A program made the position numbers and the translations under genes. A stretch of 36,836 bases of DNA from an uncultured beta proteobacterium (GTDB taxonomy: Bacteria; Pseudomonadota; Gammaproteobacteria; Burkholderiales; Burkholderiaceae_C): the NCBI GenBank assembly GCA_903869595.1, contig CAIPZV010000064.1, positions 1-36,836 of the forward strand, read 5' to 3'. Numbering within the stretch: the stretch's first letter is position 1; each line of letters begins with the position of its first letter. Positions 17,640 to 25,583 of this stretch are shown piece by piece. The notes under the pieces are model-generated. The model had not been told where the DNA came from and did not search any database. It worked only from the letters and a program-made list of their open reading frames with translations.

Positions 17640-18559
17640 GCGCGGCCCCCAGCCGTGCTTTCGGCCTGGTATTTGTTAAACAAGGCCAGCGGAATGATGA
17701 TGAGGCCCACCATGACCACAGCCACACTGGCCGCCATAGGCCAGTCGTTATTGCCGAAAAACTCATCCCACAGCACATGGCCAATCATCAAAGTCTCGGG
17801 GCCGCCAAGAAGCTCTGGAATCACAAACTCGCCCACGCAAGGGATAAAGACCAGCATAGAGCCCGCAATGATGCCGCTGGCGGACAGGGGCACGGTGATG
17901 CGCCAAAAGGCCTGCCAGGGTGTCGCGCCCAAGTCCAGCGCCGCTTCCAGCAGGGTCAAGTCCATCTTCACCAGATTGGCATAAAGCGGCAAAATCATAA
18001 AAGGCACATAGGTATAGACCATGCCCAGCACCAGCGAAAACGGGGTGTTCATCATCTTGACCGGCTCGGCGATCAGGCCCAGTGCGATAGCCACGTTGTT
18101 AAACACGCCCGCATCGGCCAGCAGCATCTTCCAGGCATACACGCGCAGCAAAAAGGAAGTCCAAAACGGCAGCATCACCAGCATCAGCAAAGCGGGGCGC
18201 CGGTCTGCCGGGCTACGCGCCAAAAAATACGCGAAGGGATAGGCGATCAACAAACAAATGGCGGTGGTGATGGCTGCGATCTTGATGGAGCTGAGGTAGG
18301 CGGTGAGGTAGAGCGCGTCCTGGGTCAGGCTGATGTAGTTGCCGTAGCGCAAGGCCAGGACCAGCGCATCGTCCTTGAAGCTCAGTACGTCTTTGAAGAA
18401 CACCGTGTCCATTTCAGACACGCTGATTTTGAAGACCACCAAAAACGGCAATAAAAACACCAGCAGCAAAAAAACCATGGGTACGCTGATCACCGCCACC
18501 CTGCCCCAGCGCCCTACCAGGTGGGCGTAGCCGGGGTTGGAGGCGGCCAATGCGCTCAT
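17636..18559 (-). CDS. potH: Polyamine ABC transporter permease PotH (system 1)
   Basis: This is the first inner-membrane permease of the system. The 307-residue product has an N-terminal membrane anchor (VAVISVPMVFLLLVFLLPFL), further helices and the EAA loop EAALDLGATPWQAFWRITVP. PotH hallmarks include LPFWTSFLLRVYAWKMLLAD and GEFVIPELLGGPETLMIG. It starts 4 bases after potG and overlaps potI1 by four bases, so translation is tightly coupled. It heterodimerises with PotI to form the translocation path. Confidence 0.93.
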   Translation of the reverse strand: MSALAASNPGYAHLVGRWGRVAVISVPMVFLLLVFLLPFLVVFKISVSEMDTVFFKDVLSFKDDALVLALRYGNYISLTQDALYLTAYLSSIKIAAITTAICLLIAYPFAYFLARSPADRRPALLMLVMLPFWTSFLLRVYAWKMLLADAGVFNNVAIALGLIAEPVKMMNTPFSLVLGMVYTYVPFMILPLYANLVKMDLTLLEAALDLGATPWQAFWRITVPLSASGIIAGSMLVFIPCVGEFVIPELLGGPETLMIGHVLWDEFFGNNDWPMAASVAVVMVGLIIIPLALFNKYQAESTAGGRA

Positions 18560-18563
18560 GCCC

Positions 18564-19709
18564 TTAGCGCGTTAGCACCACCACATCGCTGCCGGACCAC
18601 CACACATAGACCGCGTCACCCCAGGTCAGCGAGGAACTGCCGTGGCGTGCATCATTGGTATGCGTCACCTTGACCACCAGGCCACTGCCAAGTTTGACGT
18701 GGTAGGTGGTGAGGCTGCCCAAATAAGCCAATTCGGTAATCACGCCCTGCGCCAGGTTGTAGCCCACTTCGGCGGCCAGTTCGCGCTGCGCATCCGTTAC
18801 CGGCTCGCTTTGGATAGACATTTTTTCGGGCCGCACCGCTACATGCACGTCCATACCCTGGGTGCCGGTGATACCGTGGCTGACATAGTGTTTGCAATCG
18901 GCCGAACCAATGACGACATGGTCAGGCTCATCGACCTCCACCGCGCCTTTGAAGATATTGACGGTGCCGATAAAGTCGGCCACAAACAGGCAATTGGGCG
19001 TTTCGTAAATTTCGGCTGGTTTGCCGATTTGCAAAATCTTGCCCTCGCTCATGACGCCGATGCGGGTGGCCATGGTCATGGCCTCTTCCTGGTCGTGGGT
19101 CACCATCACGCAGGTCACGCCCACGCGCTCGATGATGTCGACCAGCTCTAACTGCGTGCGCTGGCGCAGCTTGGCGTCCAGTGCGCCCAAAGGCTCGTCC
19201 AGCAATAGCAGCTTGGGACGTTTGGCCAGGCTGCGCGCCAGCGCCACGCGCTGCTGCTGCCCACCCGATAGCTGGTGCGGCTTACGCTTGGCGTATTGCT
19301 TGAGCTGCACCAGGTCCAGCATCTGCGTCACCCGCTCTTCGATTTGGTCTTTGGGCATGCCATCGCGCTTGAGGCCAAAGGCAACGTTCTCCCACACCGT
19401 CAGGTGCGGGAACAAGGCGTAGCTTTGGAACATCATGTTGATGGGGCGCTCGTAGGGTGCCAGGCCCACGATGTCTTGCCCGGCCAACAGTATCTGGCCG
19501 GAGGTCGGTACTTCAAAACCGGCCAGCATGCGCAGCAAGGTGGATTTGCCGCAGCCCGACGAACCGAGCAAGGCAAAAATTTCGCCCTGCGCGATGTCCA
19601 GGCTGACATCATCCACCGCAAACACATCGTCAAACTTTTTAACGATGTGCTGGATTTGTAAGAACGGCGCGGCTTGGGGCCCGCGCGCTATAGCTTCAGT
19701 CTGTGCCAC
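18564..19709 (-). CDS. potG: Polyamine ABC transporter ATP-binding protein PotG
   Basis: This cytoplasmic ATPase drives polyamine import. The 381-residue product has Walker A GSSGCGKST (49-57), Q-loop MFQSYALFPHLTVWEN, the signature LSGGQQQR (147-154), Walker B LLLLDEP (167-173) and the switch His in VMVTHDQEEAM. A C-terminal TOBE domain (about 290-375) follows, as in PotA/PotG. The start appears to be GTG (19707-19709), with AGGA about 9 bases upstream. It lies 29 bases after potF1 and 4 bases before potH1. It is the only ATPase in the region, although two pairs of Pot permeases are present, so it may power both. Confidence 0.94.
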   Translation of the reverse strand: MAQTEAIARGPQAAPFLQIQHIVKKFDDVFAVDDVSLDIAQGEIFALLGSSGCGKSTLLRMLAGFEVPTSGQILLAGQDIVGLAPYERPINMMFQSYALFPHLTVWENVAFGLKRDGMPKDQIEERVTQMLDLVQLKQYAKRKPHQLSGGQQQRVALARSLAKRPKLLLLDEPLGALDAKLRQRTQLELVDIIERVGVTCVMVTHDQEEAMTMATRIGVMSEGKILQIGKPAEIYETPNCLFVADFIGTVNIFKGAVEVDEPDHVVIGSADCKHYVSHGITGTQGMDVHVAVRPEKMSIQSEPVTDAQRELAAEVGYNLAQGVITELAYLGSLTTYHVKLGSGLVVKVTHTNDARHGSSSLTWGDAVYVWWSGSDVVVLTR

Positions 19710-19738
19710 GCCAGCGTCCTACTTTGCTAACGGCACGA

Positions 19739-20869
19739 TTAAATGCCGGTTTTGAACGAGGTATAGGCCCGTGTGGCCAGGCGGCGCACGTCATTGCTCA
19801 GGGCTTTGGGCGCGACCATCATGGCCATCTCGGCGCTGGTCGGGAAAACCGAAGGATTTTTCGCGACTTCGGGGTCTATAAATTTGCGCGACTCTTTATT
19901 CGGGTTGGCGTATTTCACTTTATTGGTCAAGCCGGCATGTACTTCCGGGCGCATGATGTAGTTCATGAACTTCAGGGCGTTTTGCGGGTGTGCGGCATCG
20001 GTAGGAATCGCCATCATGTCAAAGAACAGCACGGCACCAGTCTTAGGTACAAAGGCCACGATATCCTGACCGGTCTTGCCCTCTATGGCGCGGGCGCGGG
20101 CGATATTGATGTCACCGTTCCAGCCCAGCGCCAGGCAAATGGAGCCGCTGGCCATGTCGTTGATATACCCTGATGAGCTAAACAAAGTCACGTAAGGGCG
20201 CACGCCTTTGAGCAAGGCCAATGCTTCTTTGTAATCGTCCGCGTTTTTGCTGTACGCATCTTTGCCCAGGTAATGCAGAGCGGCGGGCAGTACTTCAGTG
20301 GCGCTGTCTAAGGTGCTTACGCCGCAGCTTTTAAGCTTGCTGGCGTATTTGGGGTTAAAGAACAATTCCCACACATTAGCCGGCATGGGCTCGTTGCCCA
20401 GCGCGGCTTTGACTTTGGCGGTGTTGATGCCGATGGTGGTGTAACCCCAGAGCCAGTTGACAAGATATTGGTTGCCCGGATCGATGGTGGCGATTTGGGC
20501 TTGAATATCCGGATCCAGGTTTTTCAAATTAGGCAGTTGGGCTTTGTCCAGCTTGGTCAGCAGGCCACCATCCATTTGCAGGCGCGCAAAGGTGGAACTT
20601 GGCACCACGATGTCATAACCGGTTTTACCGGCGACCAATTTGGCATGCAAGATTTCATTGTTGTCATAGGTGTCATAGCGCACCTTGATGCCGGTCTCTT
20701 TTTCAAAGTTGGAGATGGTGTCCTCGGCCAGGTAGTCTGACCAGTTGTAGATGTTGAGGACTTTTTCCTCCTCAGCCTGCGCGGGCGTCGCCGCAGTGAA
20801 CATGCCGCAAGCCACGGCCAGACCAATTGCCAGTTTGCGCCCGAGTGCGAAATCATGAGGTGTAGCCAC
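19739..20869 (-). CDS. potF: Putrescine-binding periplasmic protein PotF (system 1)
   Basis: The 376-residue periplasmic polyamine-binding protein has a Sec signal peptide (hydrophobic LAIGLAVACGMFTAATPAQA, cleaved before EEEKVLNIYNW). Family landmarks are IYNWSDYLAEDTISNFEKET, GYDIVVPSSTF, LKSCGVSTLDSATEVLP and LGWNGDINIA, where the conserved Trp and Asp residues contact the amines. The start is best placed at GTG (20867-20869): AAGGAG ends 6 bases upstream of it, whereas the in-frame ATG at 20873-20875 abuts the ribosome site and the TTG at 20891-20893 lies before it. It is first in the potF1-potG-potH1-potI1 operon. It resembles E. coli PotF more than PotD. Confidence 0.93.
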   Translation of the reverse strand: MATPHDFALGRKLAIGLAVACGMFTAATPAQAEEEKVLNIYNWSDYLAEDTISNFEKETGIKVRYDTYDNNEILHAKLVAGKTGYDIVVPSSTFARLQMDGGLLTKLDKAQLPNLKNLDPDIQAQIATIDPGNQYLVNWLWGYTTIGINTAKVKAALGNEPMPANVWELFFNPKYASKLKSCGVSTLDSATEVLPAALHYLGKDAYSKNADDYKEALALLKGVRPYVTLFSSSGYINDMASGSICLALGWNGDINIARARAIEGKTGQDIVAFVPKTGAVLFFDMMAIPTDAAHPQNALKFMNYIMRPEVHAGLTNKVKYANPNKESRKFIDPEVAKNPSVFPTSAEMAMMVAPKALSNDVRRLATRAYTSFKTGI

Positions 20870-20936
20870 AAGCATCTCCTTTACAACAATCAAAAACTGA
20901 ATGACACAAGCGAAGGCCTGATTCCAAGACCCCGCA

Positions 20937-20964
20937 ATAGTAATGCGGTTTGGGGCACTACCAA
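20937..20964 (-). promoter_or_regulatory. Possible sigma-70 promoter of the potF1 operon
   Basis: On the minus strand TTGGTA (20959-20964) and TACTAT (20937-20942) are separated by 16 bases, each matching four of six consensus positions. It lies about 70 bases upstream of the potF1 GTG. A GC-rich imperfect hairpin (CCGCA/TGCGG) overlaps it. The assignment is weak. Confidence 0.3.
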
Positions 20965-21013
20965 GAGCATTTTTGGGGCCAAGAGTCGGGACGATCCGGT
21001 GGGAAGCACCATC

Positions 21014-21865
21014 TTAAACCCGTCCCGCCACTTCAGAAAATGCCTGCTGCGCCTCCTGCGCCCGCCGCCGCGCCTGGCGCGCCACCCAAATACTGTAGGC
21101 GATAACCGCAATCGTAATCACGCTGATAAGTAAAGTGGCCGCAGCGTAAATCGTCGGGTTGATACCTCTTCTGGCGTATCCGAAGATGACTTGCGGCAGC
21201 GTGTTCACCCCCGGCCCGGACAAAAATTCCGAAATCACCACGTCGTCAAAGGACAGGGTGAAGGACAGCAAAAACCCGGCGACGATGGCCTGGGCGATAT
21301 TGGGCAGGGTCACCAGAAAAAACACCTGCGCCGGGCGCGCGCCCAGGTCCATCGCGGCTTCTTCAATTGACCGGTCCACTTCCAGCAGGCGAGACTGCAC
21401 CACCACCATGGCGTAGGCCATTCCCAAGAGCGTATGGCCCAGAATGATGGTGAGTAGGCCCCGCTCGGGCCAGCCAAACACGTTTTGTATGCCGACCATC
21501 AGCAGCAGCAAAGACAGGCCGATCACCACCTCGGGCATCACCAAGGGCGCGTTCACCATGCCCGAGAACACGGTGCGCCCGGTAAAGCGTTGGTAGCGCA
21601 CCAGCACAAAAGCGGCAAAGGTACCGAGTACGGCCGATAAAACGCCGGTGGCCAGCGCAATCTGCAAAGACAACCAAAAGCCTTCGACAATTTTGTTGTC
21701 CCGGCCAAGCGCTTCGTACCAGCGCAGGGAAAAGCCGGTAAACACCGCATCCTGGCGGCTACTGTTAAAAGAGAACACCACCATGAACAAAAGCGGCAAG
21801 TACAGGAACAGGAAGATCAGGACCATCCAGGCCCGGCCAAAGTAATCTTGGACAAGGCGGTACAT
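21014..21865 (-). CDS. Polyamine ABC transporter permease PotI (system 2)
   Basis: The 283-residue MetI-like permease is parallel to potI1. It starts MYRLVQDYFGRAWMVLIFLF, has about six membrane helices and the EAA loop EEAAMDLGARPAQVFFLVTL. It shares SLRWYEAL, VMPEVVIGLSLLLLMVGIQ and LSFDDVVISEFLSGPG with the first copy, so the two clearly arose by duplication. The ATG at 21863-21865 is 7 bases after the potH2 stop; a longer frame to 21943 would overlap potH2. It ends 144 bases upstream of potF1. No ATPase gene accompanies this second permease pair. Confidence 0.92.
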   Translation of the reverse strand: MYRLVQDYFGRAWMVLIFLFLYLPLLFMVVFSFNSSRQDAVFTGFSLRWYEALGRDNKIVEGFWLSLQIALATGVLSAVLGTFAAFVLVRYQRFTGRTVFSGMVNAPLVMPEVVIGLSLLLLMVGIQNVFGWPERGLLTIILGHTLLGMAYAMVVVQSRLLEVDRSIEEAAMDLGARPAQVFFLVTLPNIAQAIVAGFLLSFTLSFDDVVISEFLSGPGVNTLPQVIFGYARRGINPTIYAAATLLISVITIAVIAYSIWVARQARRRAQEAQQAFSEVAGRV

Positions 21866-21872
21866 CGCGGTT

Positions 21873-22805
21873 CTAAGCTTTTTGCGGCGCGGCCTGCGCA
21901 GCTGAGCGGTAGTACAGGGCCAGCGGCACGACGATGAGTGCAATCATGCTCACCGCCAAGGCGCTGGCACGCGGCCAGTTGTTGCTGGTGAACATTTCGT
22001 CCCATACCACGCGGCCCACCATGATATTTTCAGGTCCGCCCAACAAGGACGGAATCACAAACTCGCCCACCGCCGGGATGAACACCAGCATAAAACCGGC
22101 GATGATGCCCGCGCGGGACAAGGGCACCGTGACCAGCCAAAAGGCTTTGAAGGGCGAGGCACCCAGGTCGTAGGCCGCCTCCAGCAAGCGCATATCCAGT
22201 TTGACCAGGGTGGCATACAAGGGCAGCACCATAAAGGGCAAATACACATAGGTCATGCCTACCAGCATGGACACATCGGTATAGAGCATTTGCACCGGTT
22301 CTTGCACCAGTCCCAGCGCCATGAACAAGCGGTTCAGCACGCCCTGGTCAGCCAAGATGCCTTTCCATGCGTAAACCCGCAATAAAAATGAAGTCCAAAA
22401 CGGCAGCATCACCATCATCAGCAGCGCCGGACGCACCGCGGGCGAAGAGCGCGCAATCGCATATGCAAACGGGTAACCCAGCACCAGGCACAGGATGGCA
22501 GTGCACAAGGCATACGCCAAAGAGCGTATATAGGCCTCCACATAAATGGTTTGCACCAGGCCGTCGCCTTGCGCGCTAGCAAAAATACTGCTGTAGTTTT
22601 CGTACTTCAGGCGCAGCACGCCGGCTTGCGAGTCCCACAAGGGCTTGAAGGGGTGGATGTCATTGCCCATGTCCACAAAGCTGATGTAGAGCAAGACCAA
22701 AAAAGGCAGCATGAAAAAAAACAGCAGCCAGGCCATAGGCACGCCAATGACAAAACGCCGGCCCGGGGCGGGCAGGCGTTGGAGTAAGCCGGTGGGCAAT
22801 GGCAT
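21873..22805 (-). CDS. Polyamine ABC transporter permease PotH (system 2)
   Basis: The 310-residue permease is parallel to potH1. Its N-terminal anchor is VIGVPMAWLLFFFMLPFLVL, its EAA loop EAAYDLGASPFKAFWLVTVP, and it also carries LPFWTSFLLRVYAWKGILAD and GEFVIPSLLGGPENIMVG. It starts at ATG 22803-22805, 83 bases after potF2 and beyond a strong terminator, so it is expressed only by readthrough of that hairpin or from an unseen promoter. It should pair with potI2 and bind PotG. Confidence 0.92.
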   Translation of the reverse strand: MPLPTGLLQRLPAPGRRFVIGVPMAWLLFFFMLPFLVLLYISFVDMGNDIHPFKPLWDSQAGVLRLKYENYSSIFASAQGDGLVQTIYVEAYIRSLAYALCTAILCLVLGYPFAYAIARSSPAVRPALLMMVMLPFWTSFLLRVYAWKGILADQGVLNRLFMALGLVQEPVQMLYTDVSMLVGMTYVYLPFMVLPLYATLVKLDMRLLEAAYDLGASPFKAFWLVTVPLSRAGIIAGFMLVFIPAVGEFVIPSLLGGPENIMVGRVVWDEMFTSNNWPRASALAVSMIALIVVPLALYYRSAAQAAPQKA

Positions 22806-22831
22806 GGCGGAGCTGTCAGGCCGCAGGCAAT

Positions 22832-22868
22832 AAAAAAGGACTGTTCACGCCATGCATGGAACAGTCCT
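22832..22868 (-). terminator. Intrinsic terminator/attenuator between potF2 and potH2
   Basis: On the minus strand a perfect 10-base stem AGGACTGTTC/GAACAGTCCT (22837-22846 and 22859-22868, 12-base loop) is followed by a run of T (22832-22837). It lies 20 bases after the potF2 stop and 27 bases before potH2. It would let the binding protein be made in excess over its permeases. Confidence 0.88.
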
Positions 22869-22888
22869 GGTGCCTAAGGCGCGTGCAA

Positions 22889-24025
22889 TTACTTGCCTTT
22901 TTTGAAGCTGGTGTAGGCGTTGGCCATGGCCTCGCGGCCTTCGTTGGTGAACTTGCCGGGCTTGACCATTTTGTCGGCCACAGCGGGCTCGATGAAGATG
23001 GTTTTGTTGCCAGAGACTTCAGGCTTCATTTTTTCCATGGCTGCTTTGTTGCCGGTGGGGTAGCTCATTTCATTGGACACCTGGGCACCGCTCTCGGCGC
23101 GCAAGTAGAAATCAATGAAGGCATGCGCATTGCCGGGGTGCTTGGCGTCTTTGGTAATGGCCATGGTGTCAAAGAAGATCATGCCGCCGGTGCTGGGCAG
23201 CAGCGCTTCGATCACGTCTTTGGAGCCATTTTCCTTGGCGCGACCGGCAGCGATATTGATGTCGCCAGACCAACCCACCACAGCGCAAGCCTTGCCGCCG
23301 GCAATGTCGTCGATCATGGTGGAGCTGAAGATGCGAACGTCTTTGCGCACTTTGGCCAGCATGTCCACGGCCGCTTTGTGGTCCGCCGTGTCATTGGAAT
23401 AGGCGTCTTTGCCAATGTAGTGCAAAGCGGGGGGAATGATCTCGGTAGGCGAGTCCAGGTAGGCGATACCGCAGGACTTGAGCCTGGAGGTGTACTCGGG
23501 CTTGAAGACCAAGTCCCAGGCGTTTTCGGGCATGGGCATTTTGCCCAGCGCTTTTTCCACTTTAGTGCGGTTGATACCCACGGTGGTAAAGCCCCAGGCC
23601 CAGGGGACCAGATGCTTGTTGCCGGGGTCAGCATTGGCCAGCGCGGCTATGATGTCGCTATCCAAATTACCGTAGTTTTTTAGTTGGGCGCGGTCCAGAG
23701 GCTGGAAGAAACCGGCTTCGACCTGTGCGGGGCTGAAGGCCGTACCCGGCACCACAATGTCGTAACCGGTATTGCCGGCAACCAGTTTGGCATTGAGCGC
23801 TTCGTTGGTTTCAAAGGTGTCGTAATTGACTTTGATCCCGGTTTCTTTTTCAAACGCGGCGATCATGCCTTCAGGGATGTAGTCCGGCCAGTTGTAGATA
23901 TTGAGGACTTTTTCCTCCGCCGGGGCACTGGCGGCGGGCGCCGGTGCGGGTGCTGCTGCTTCTTTCTTGCCGCATGCAGCAAGCGCCAGTGCCACGAGGG
24001 TCAGGCTAAATACGTATTTGGACAT
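22889..24025 (-). CDS. Polyamine-binding protein PotF-like (system 2), predicted lipoprotein
   Basis: The 378-residue product is a second PotF/SpuE-type binding protein: VLNIYNWPDYIPEGMIAAFE, GYDIVVPGTAF, LKSCGIAYLDSPTEIIPP and VVGWSGDINIA. Unlike potF1 it starts with a lipoprotein signal: MSKYVFSLTLVALALAAC with lipobox LAAC (C18), Gly at +2, and then an Ala/Pro-rich linker. The start ATG (24023-24025) has GGAGG 8 bases upstream, which rules out the longer frame to 24040. A polyamine-type binding site is likely, since Trp and Asp of NWPDY and GWSGD are present, but the ligand may differ from that of potF1. It heads the potF2-potH2-potI2 unit. Confidence 0.92.
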   Translation of the reverse strand: MSKYVFSLTLVALALAACGKKEAAAPAPAPAASAPAEEKVLNIYNWPDYIPEGMIAAFEKETGIKVNYDTFETNEALNAKLVAGNTGYDIVVPGTAFSPAQVEAGFFQPLDRAQLKNYGNLDSDIIAALANADPGNKHLVPWAWGFTTVGINRTKVEKALGKMPMPENAWDLVFKPEYTSRLKSCGIAYLDSPTEIIPPALHYIGKDAYSNDTADHKAAVDMLAKVRKDVRIFSSTMIDDIAGGKACAVVGWSGDINIAAGRAKENGSKDVIEALLPSTGGMIFFDTMAITKDAKHPGNAHAFIDFYLRAESGAQVSNEMSYPTGNKAAMEKMKPEVSGNKTIFIEPAVADKMVKPGKFTNEGREAMANAYTSFKKGK

Positions 24026-24107
24026 CGAGAAAACCTCCACTAAAAAGGCCGTTGAAAAAACAAAAAGGAACGAACGCGGCGGGCGCGTGCGCCTCAGAAA
24101 AAAAGAA

Positions 24108-24129
24108 ATTATAGGTTTGGCTAAAGCCA
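24108..24129 (-). promoter_or_regulatory. Candidate potF2 promoter with an adjacent palindrome
   Basis: On the minus strand a consensus TATAAT (24108-24113) lies 82 bases upstream of the potF2 ATG. Just 5' of it is the perfect palindrome TGGCT-AA-AGCCA (24118-24129), which overlaps the stop codon of the aminotransferase gene. No good -35 hexamer is visible, which fits an activator-dependent promoter or an operator site. The assignment is tentative. Confidence 0.4.
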
Positions 24130-25515
24130 GCCCGAGCGCCTAGCGTCGGCTAGGGTTTTATCCAAGGCCAGGCGGATCAAGCCCATCATTTCATCGATTT
24201 GCGCATGGGTGATGGTCAGGGGTGGCGCAATAATCATGCGGTCGCCCACGGCGCGCATGATCAAACCATTGGCAAAGCAATGCCCGCGGCACACCATGCC
24301 CACTGACAATTCCGGTGGAAAAACCGTATTGCTCGTCTTGTCTTTGACCAGCACCAGGCCAGCCATCAGGCCGCAGGATTCCGCCTCGCCCACCAAGGGG
24401 TGGTCCAGCAGCGTGGCGAACTGCGCCGCCAGGTAGGGGCCGGTATCGTCACGCACGCGGCCCACCAGGTTTTCGCCCTCCATGATGTCCAGATTGGCCA
24501 AGGCCACGGCGCAGGCCACCGGATGGCCGCTGTAGGTATAGCCGTGGTTGAACTCGCCACCCTGCTCTATCAGCACCTTGGCCACGCGGTTGCCCACCAT
24601 CACGCCGCCCAATGGGATGTAGCCGCTGGTCACCGCCTTGGCAAAGGTAATTAGATCGGGGCGGTAGCCAAATTTTTCATAGGCAAACCAATGGCCTAAG
24701 CGCCCAAAGGCACAGATCACCTCATCACTAATCAGCAAGATGCCGTACTTGTCCACAATGCGCTGAATCTCGGGCCAATAACTGGCGGGCGGGATGATGA
24801 CGCCACCGGCGCCTTGCACCGGCTCGGCAATAAAAGCCGCCACTTTGTGCGCACCCAGCGCCAGGATGCGCTCTTGTAGCCAGCCCGCCGCGCGAATACC
24901 AAAATCATGCGCCGACTCGCCAGGATGCGCGTTTTCGAAAAAATAGGGCTGGCCGATGTGGCTGATATTGGGAATGGGTAAATCGCCCTGCGCGTGCATG
25001 CCGCTCATACCGCCCAAGGACGCGCCAGCCATGGTGCTGCCGTGGTAGGCGTTGGTACGGCTGATGATGATCTTGCGCTCGGACTGGCCTAGCAAATCCC
25101 AGTAGCGACGCACCATGCGCACATTGGAGTCATTGCTCTCGCTGCCGCTGGAAGAATAAAAAACATGCGCAAAACTGCGCCCGCCCACCGTGGGCGCTAG
25201 CGAGGCCAGGCGCGCAGCCAAGGTGGCTGCAGGCACATTGGTGGTTTGGAAAAAACTGTTGTAGTAAGGCAGCTTGAGCATTTGCGCCTGCGCTGCGTCG
25301 GCCAATTCTTTGCGCCCATAGCCCACATTGACGCACCACAAACCACTCATGGCGTCGAGCATGCGCTTTCCTTCAGAGTCCCAGACATAAATATCTTTGG
25401 CCTCTGTCATGACCCGAGCACCACGGCCATTGAGGTCTTTGAAATCGGTAAAGGGATGCAAAAAATGCGCGCTGTCCAGCGCCTGAATGTGGTTGGTATC
25501 GACGAGTGAATTCAT
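24121..25515 (-). CDS. Class III aminotransferase, probable putrescine-pyruvate aminotransferase (SpuC-like)
   Basis: This PLP-dependent omega-aminotransferase probably converts putrescine and pyruvate to 4-aminobutanal and alanine. The 464-residue product has SSSGSESNDSNVRMVRRYW (PLP-phosphate region), AYHGSTMAGASLGG, the Asp of ISDEVICAFGR (D264) and the Schiff-base lysine K293 in TFAKAVTSGYIPLGG. The overall pattern matches SpuC and related polyamine transaminases. The ATG at 25513-25515 was chosen over an in-frame TTG further upstream; neither has a strong Shine-Dalgarno. It lies between puuA and potF2 on the same strand, which supports a polyamine role. Other amine substrates such as beta-alanine cannot be excluded. 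Confidence 0.88.
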   Translation of the reverse strand: MNSLVDTNHIQALDSAHFLHPFTDFKDLNGRGARVMTEAKDIYVWDSEGKRMLDAMSGLWCVNVGYGRKELADAAQAQMLKLPYYNSFFQTTNVPAATLAARLASLAPTVGGRSFAHVFYSSSGSESNDSNVRMVRRYWDLLGQSERKIIISRTNAYHGSTMAGASLGGMSGMHAQGDLPIPNISHIGQPYFFENAHPGESAHDFGIRAAGWLQERILALGAHKVAAFIAEPVQGAGGVIIPPASYWPEIQRIVDKYGILLISDEVICAFGRLGHWFAYEKFGYRPDLITFAKAVTSGYIPLGGVMVGNRVAKVLIEQGGEFNHGYTYSGHPVACAVALANLDIMEGENLVGRVRDDTGPYLAAQFATLLDHPLVGEAESCGLMAGLVLVKDKTSNTVFPPELSVGMVCRGHCFANGLIMRAVGDRMIIAPPLTITHAQIDEMMGLIRLALDKTLADARRSGWL

Positions 25516-25583
25516 GGCAAGTGATGTGGACAAGGTTGAATCAAAAAGAAATCTTTAGCAACAGTCTGGGCACGGGCCGCGGT

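Noticed and set aside
17127..17984. 285-codon plus-strand open frame opposite potI1/potH1
   Set aside because: It crosses two well supported permease genes on the other strand; the His/Gln-rich translation is typical of antisense to membrane proteins.
20925..20960. GC-rich hairpin upstream of potF1 as a terminator for potI2
   Set aside because: The stem is short and imperfect and no T-run follows on the minus strand.
22799..23683. 294-codon plus-strand open frame opposite potF2
   Set aside because: It is antisense to a clear binding-protein gene and to the terminator; no domain is recognisable.
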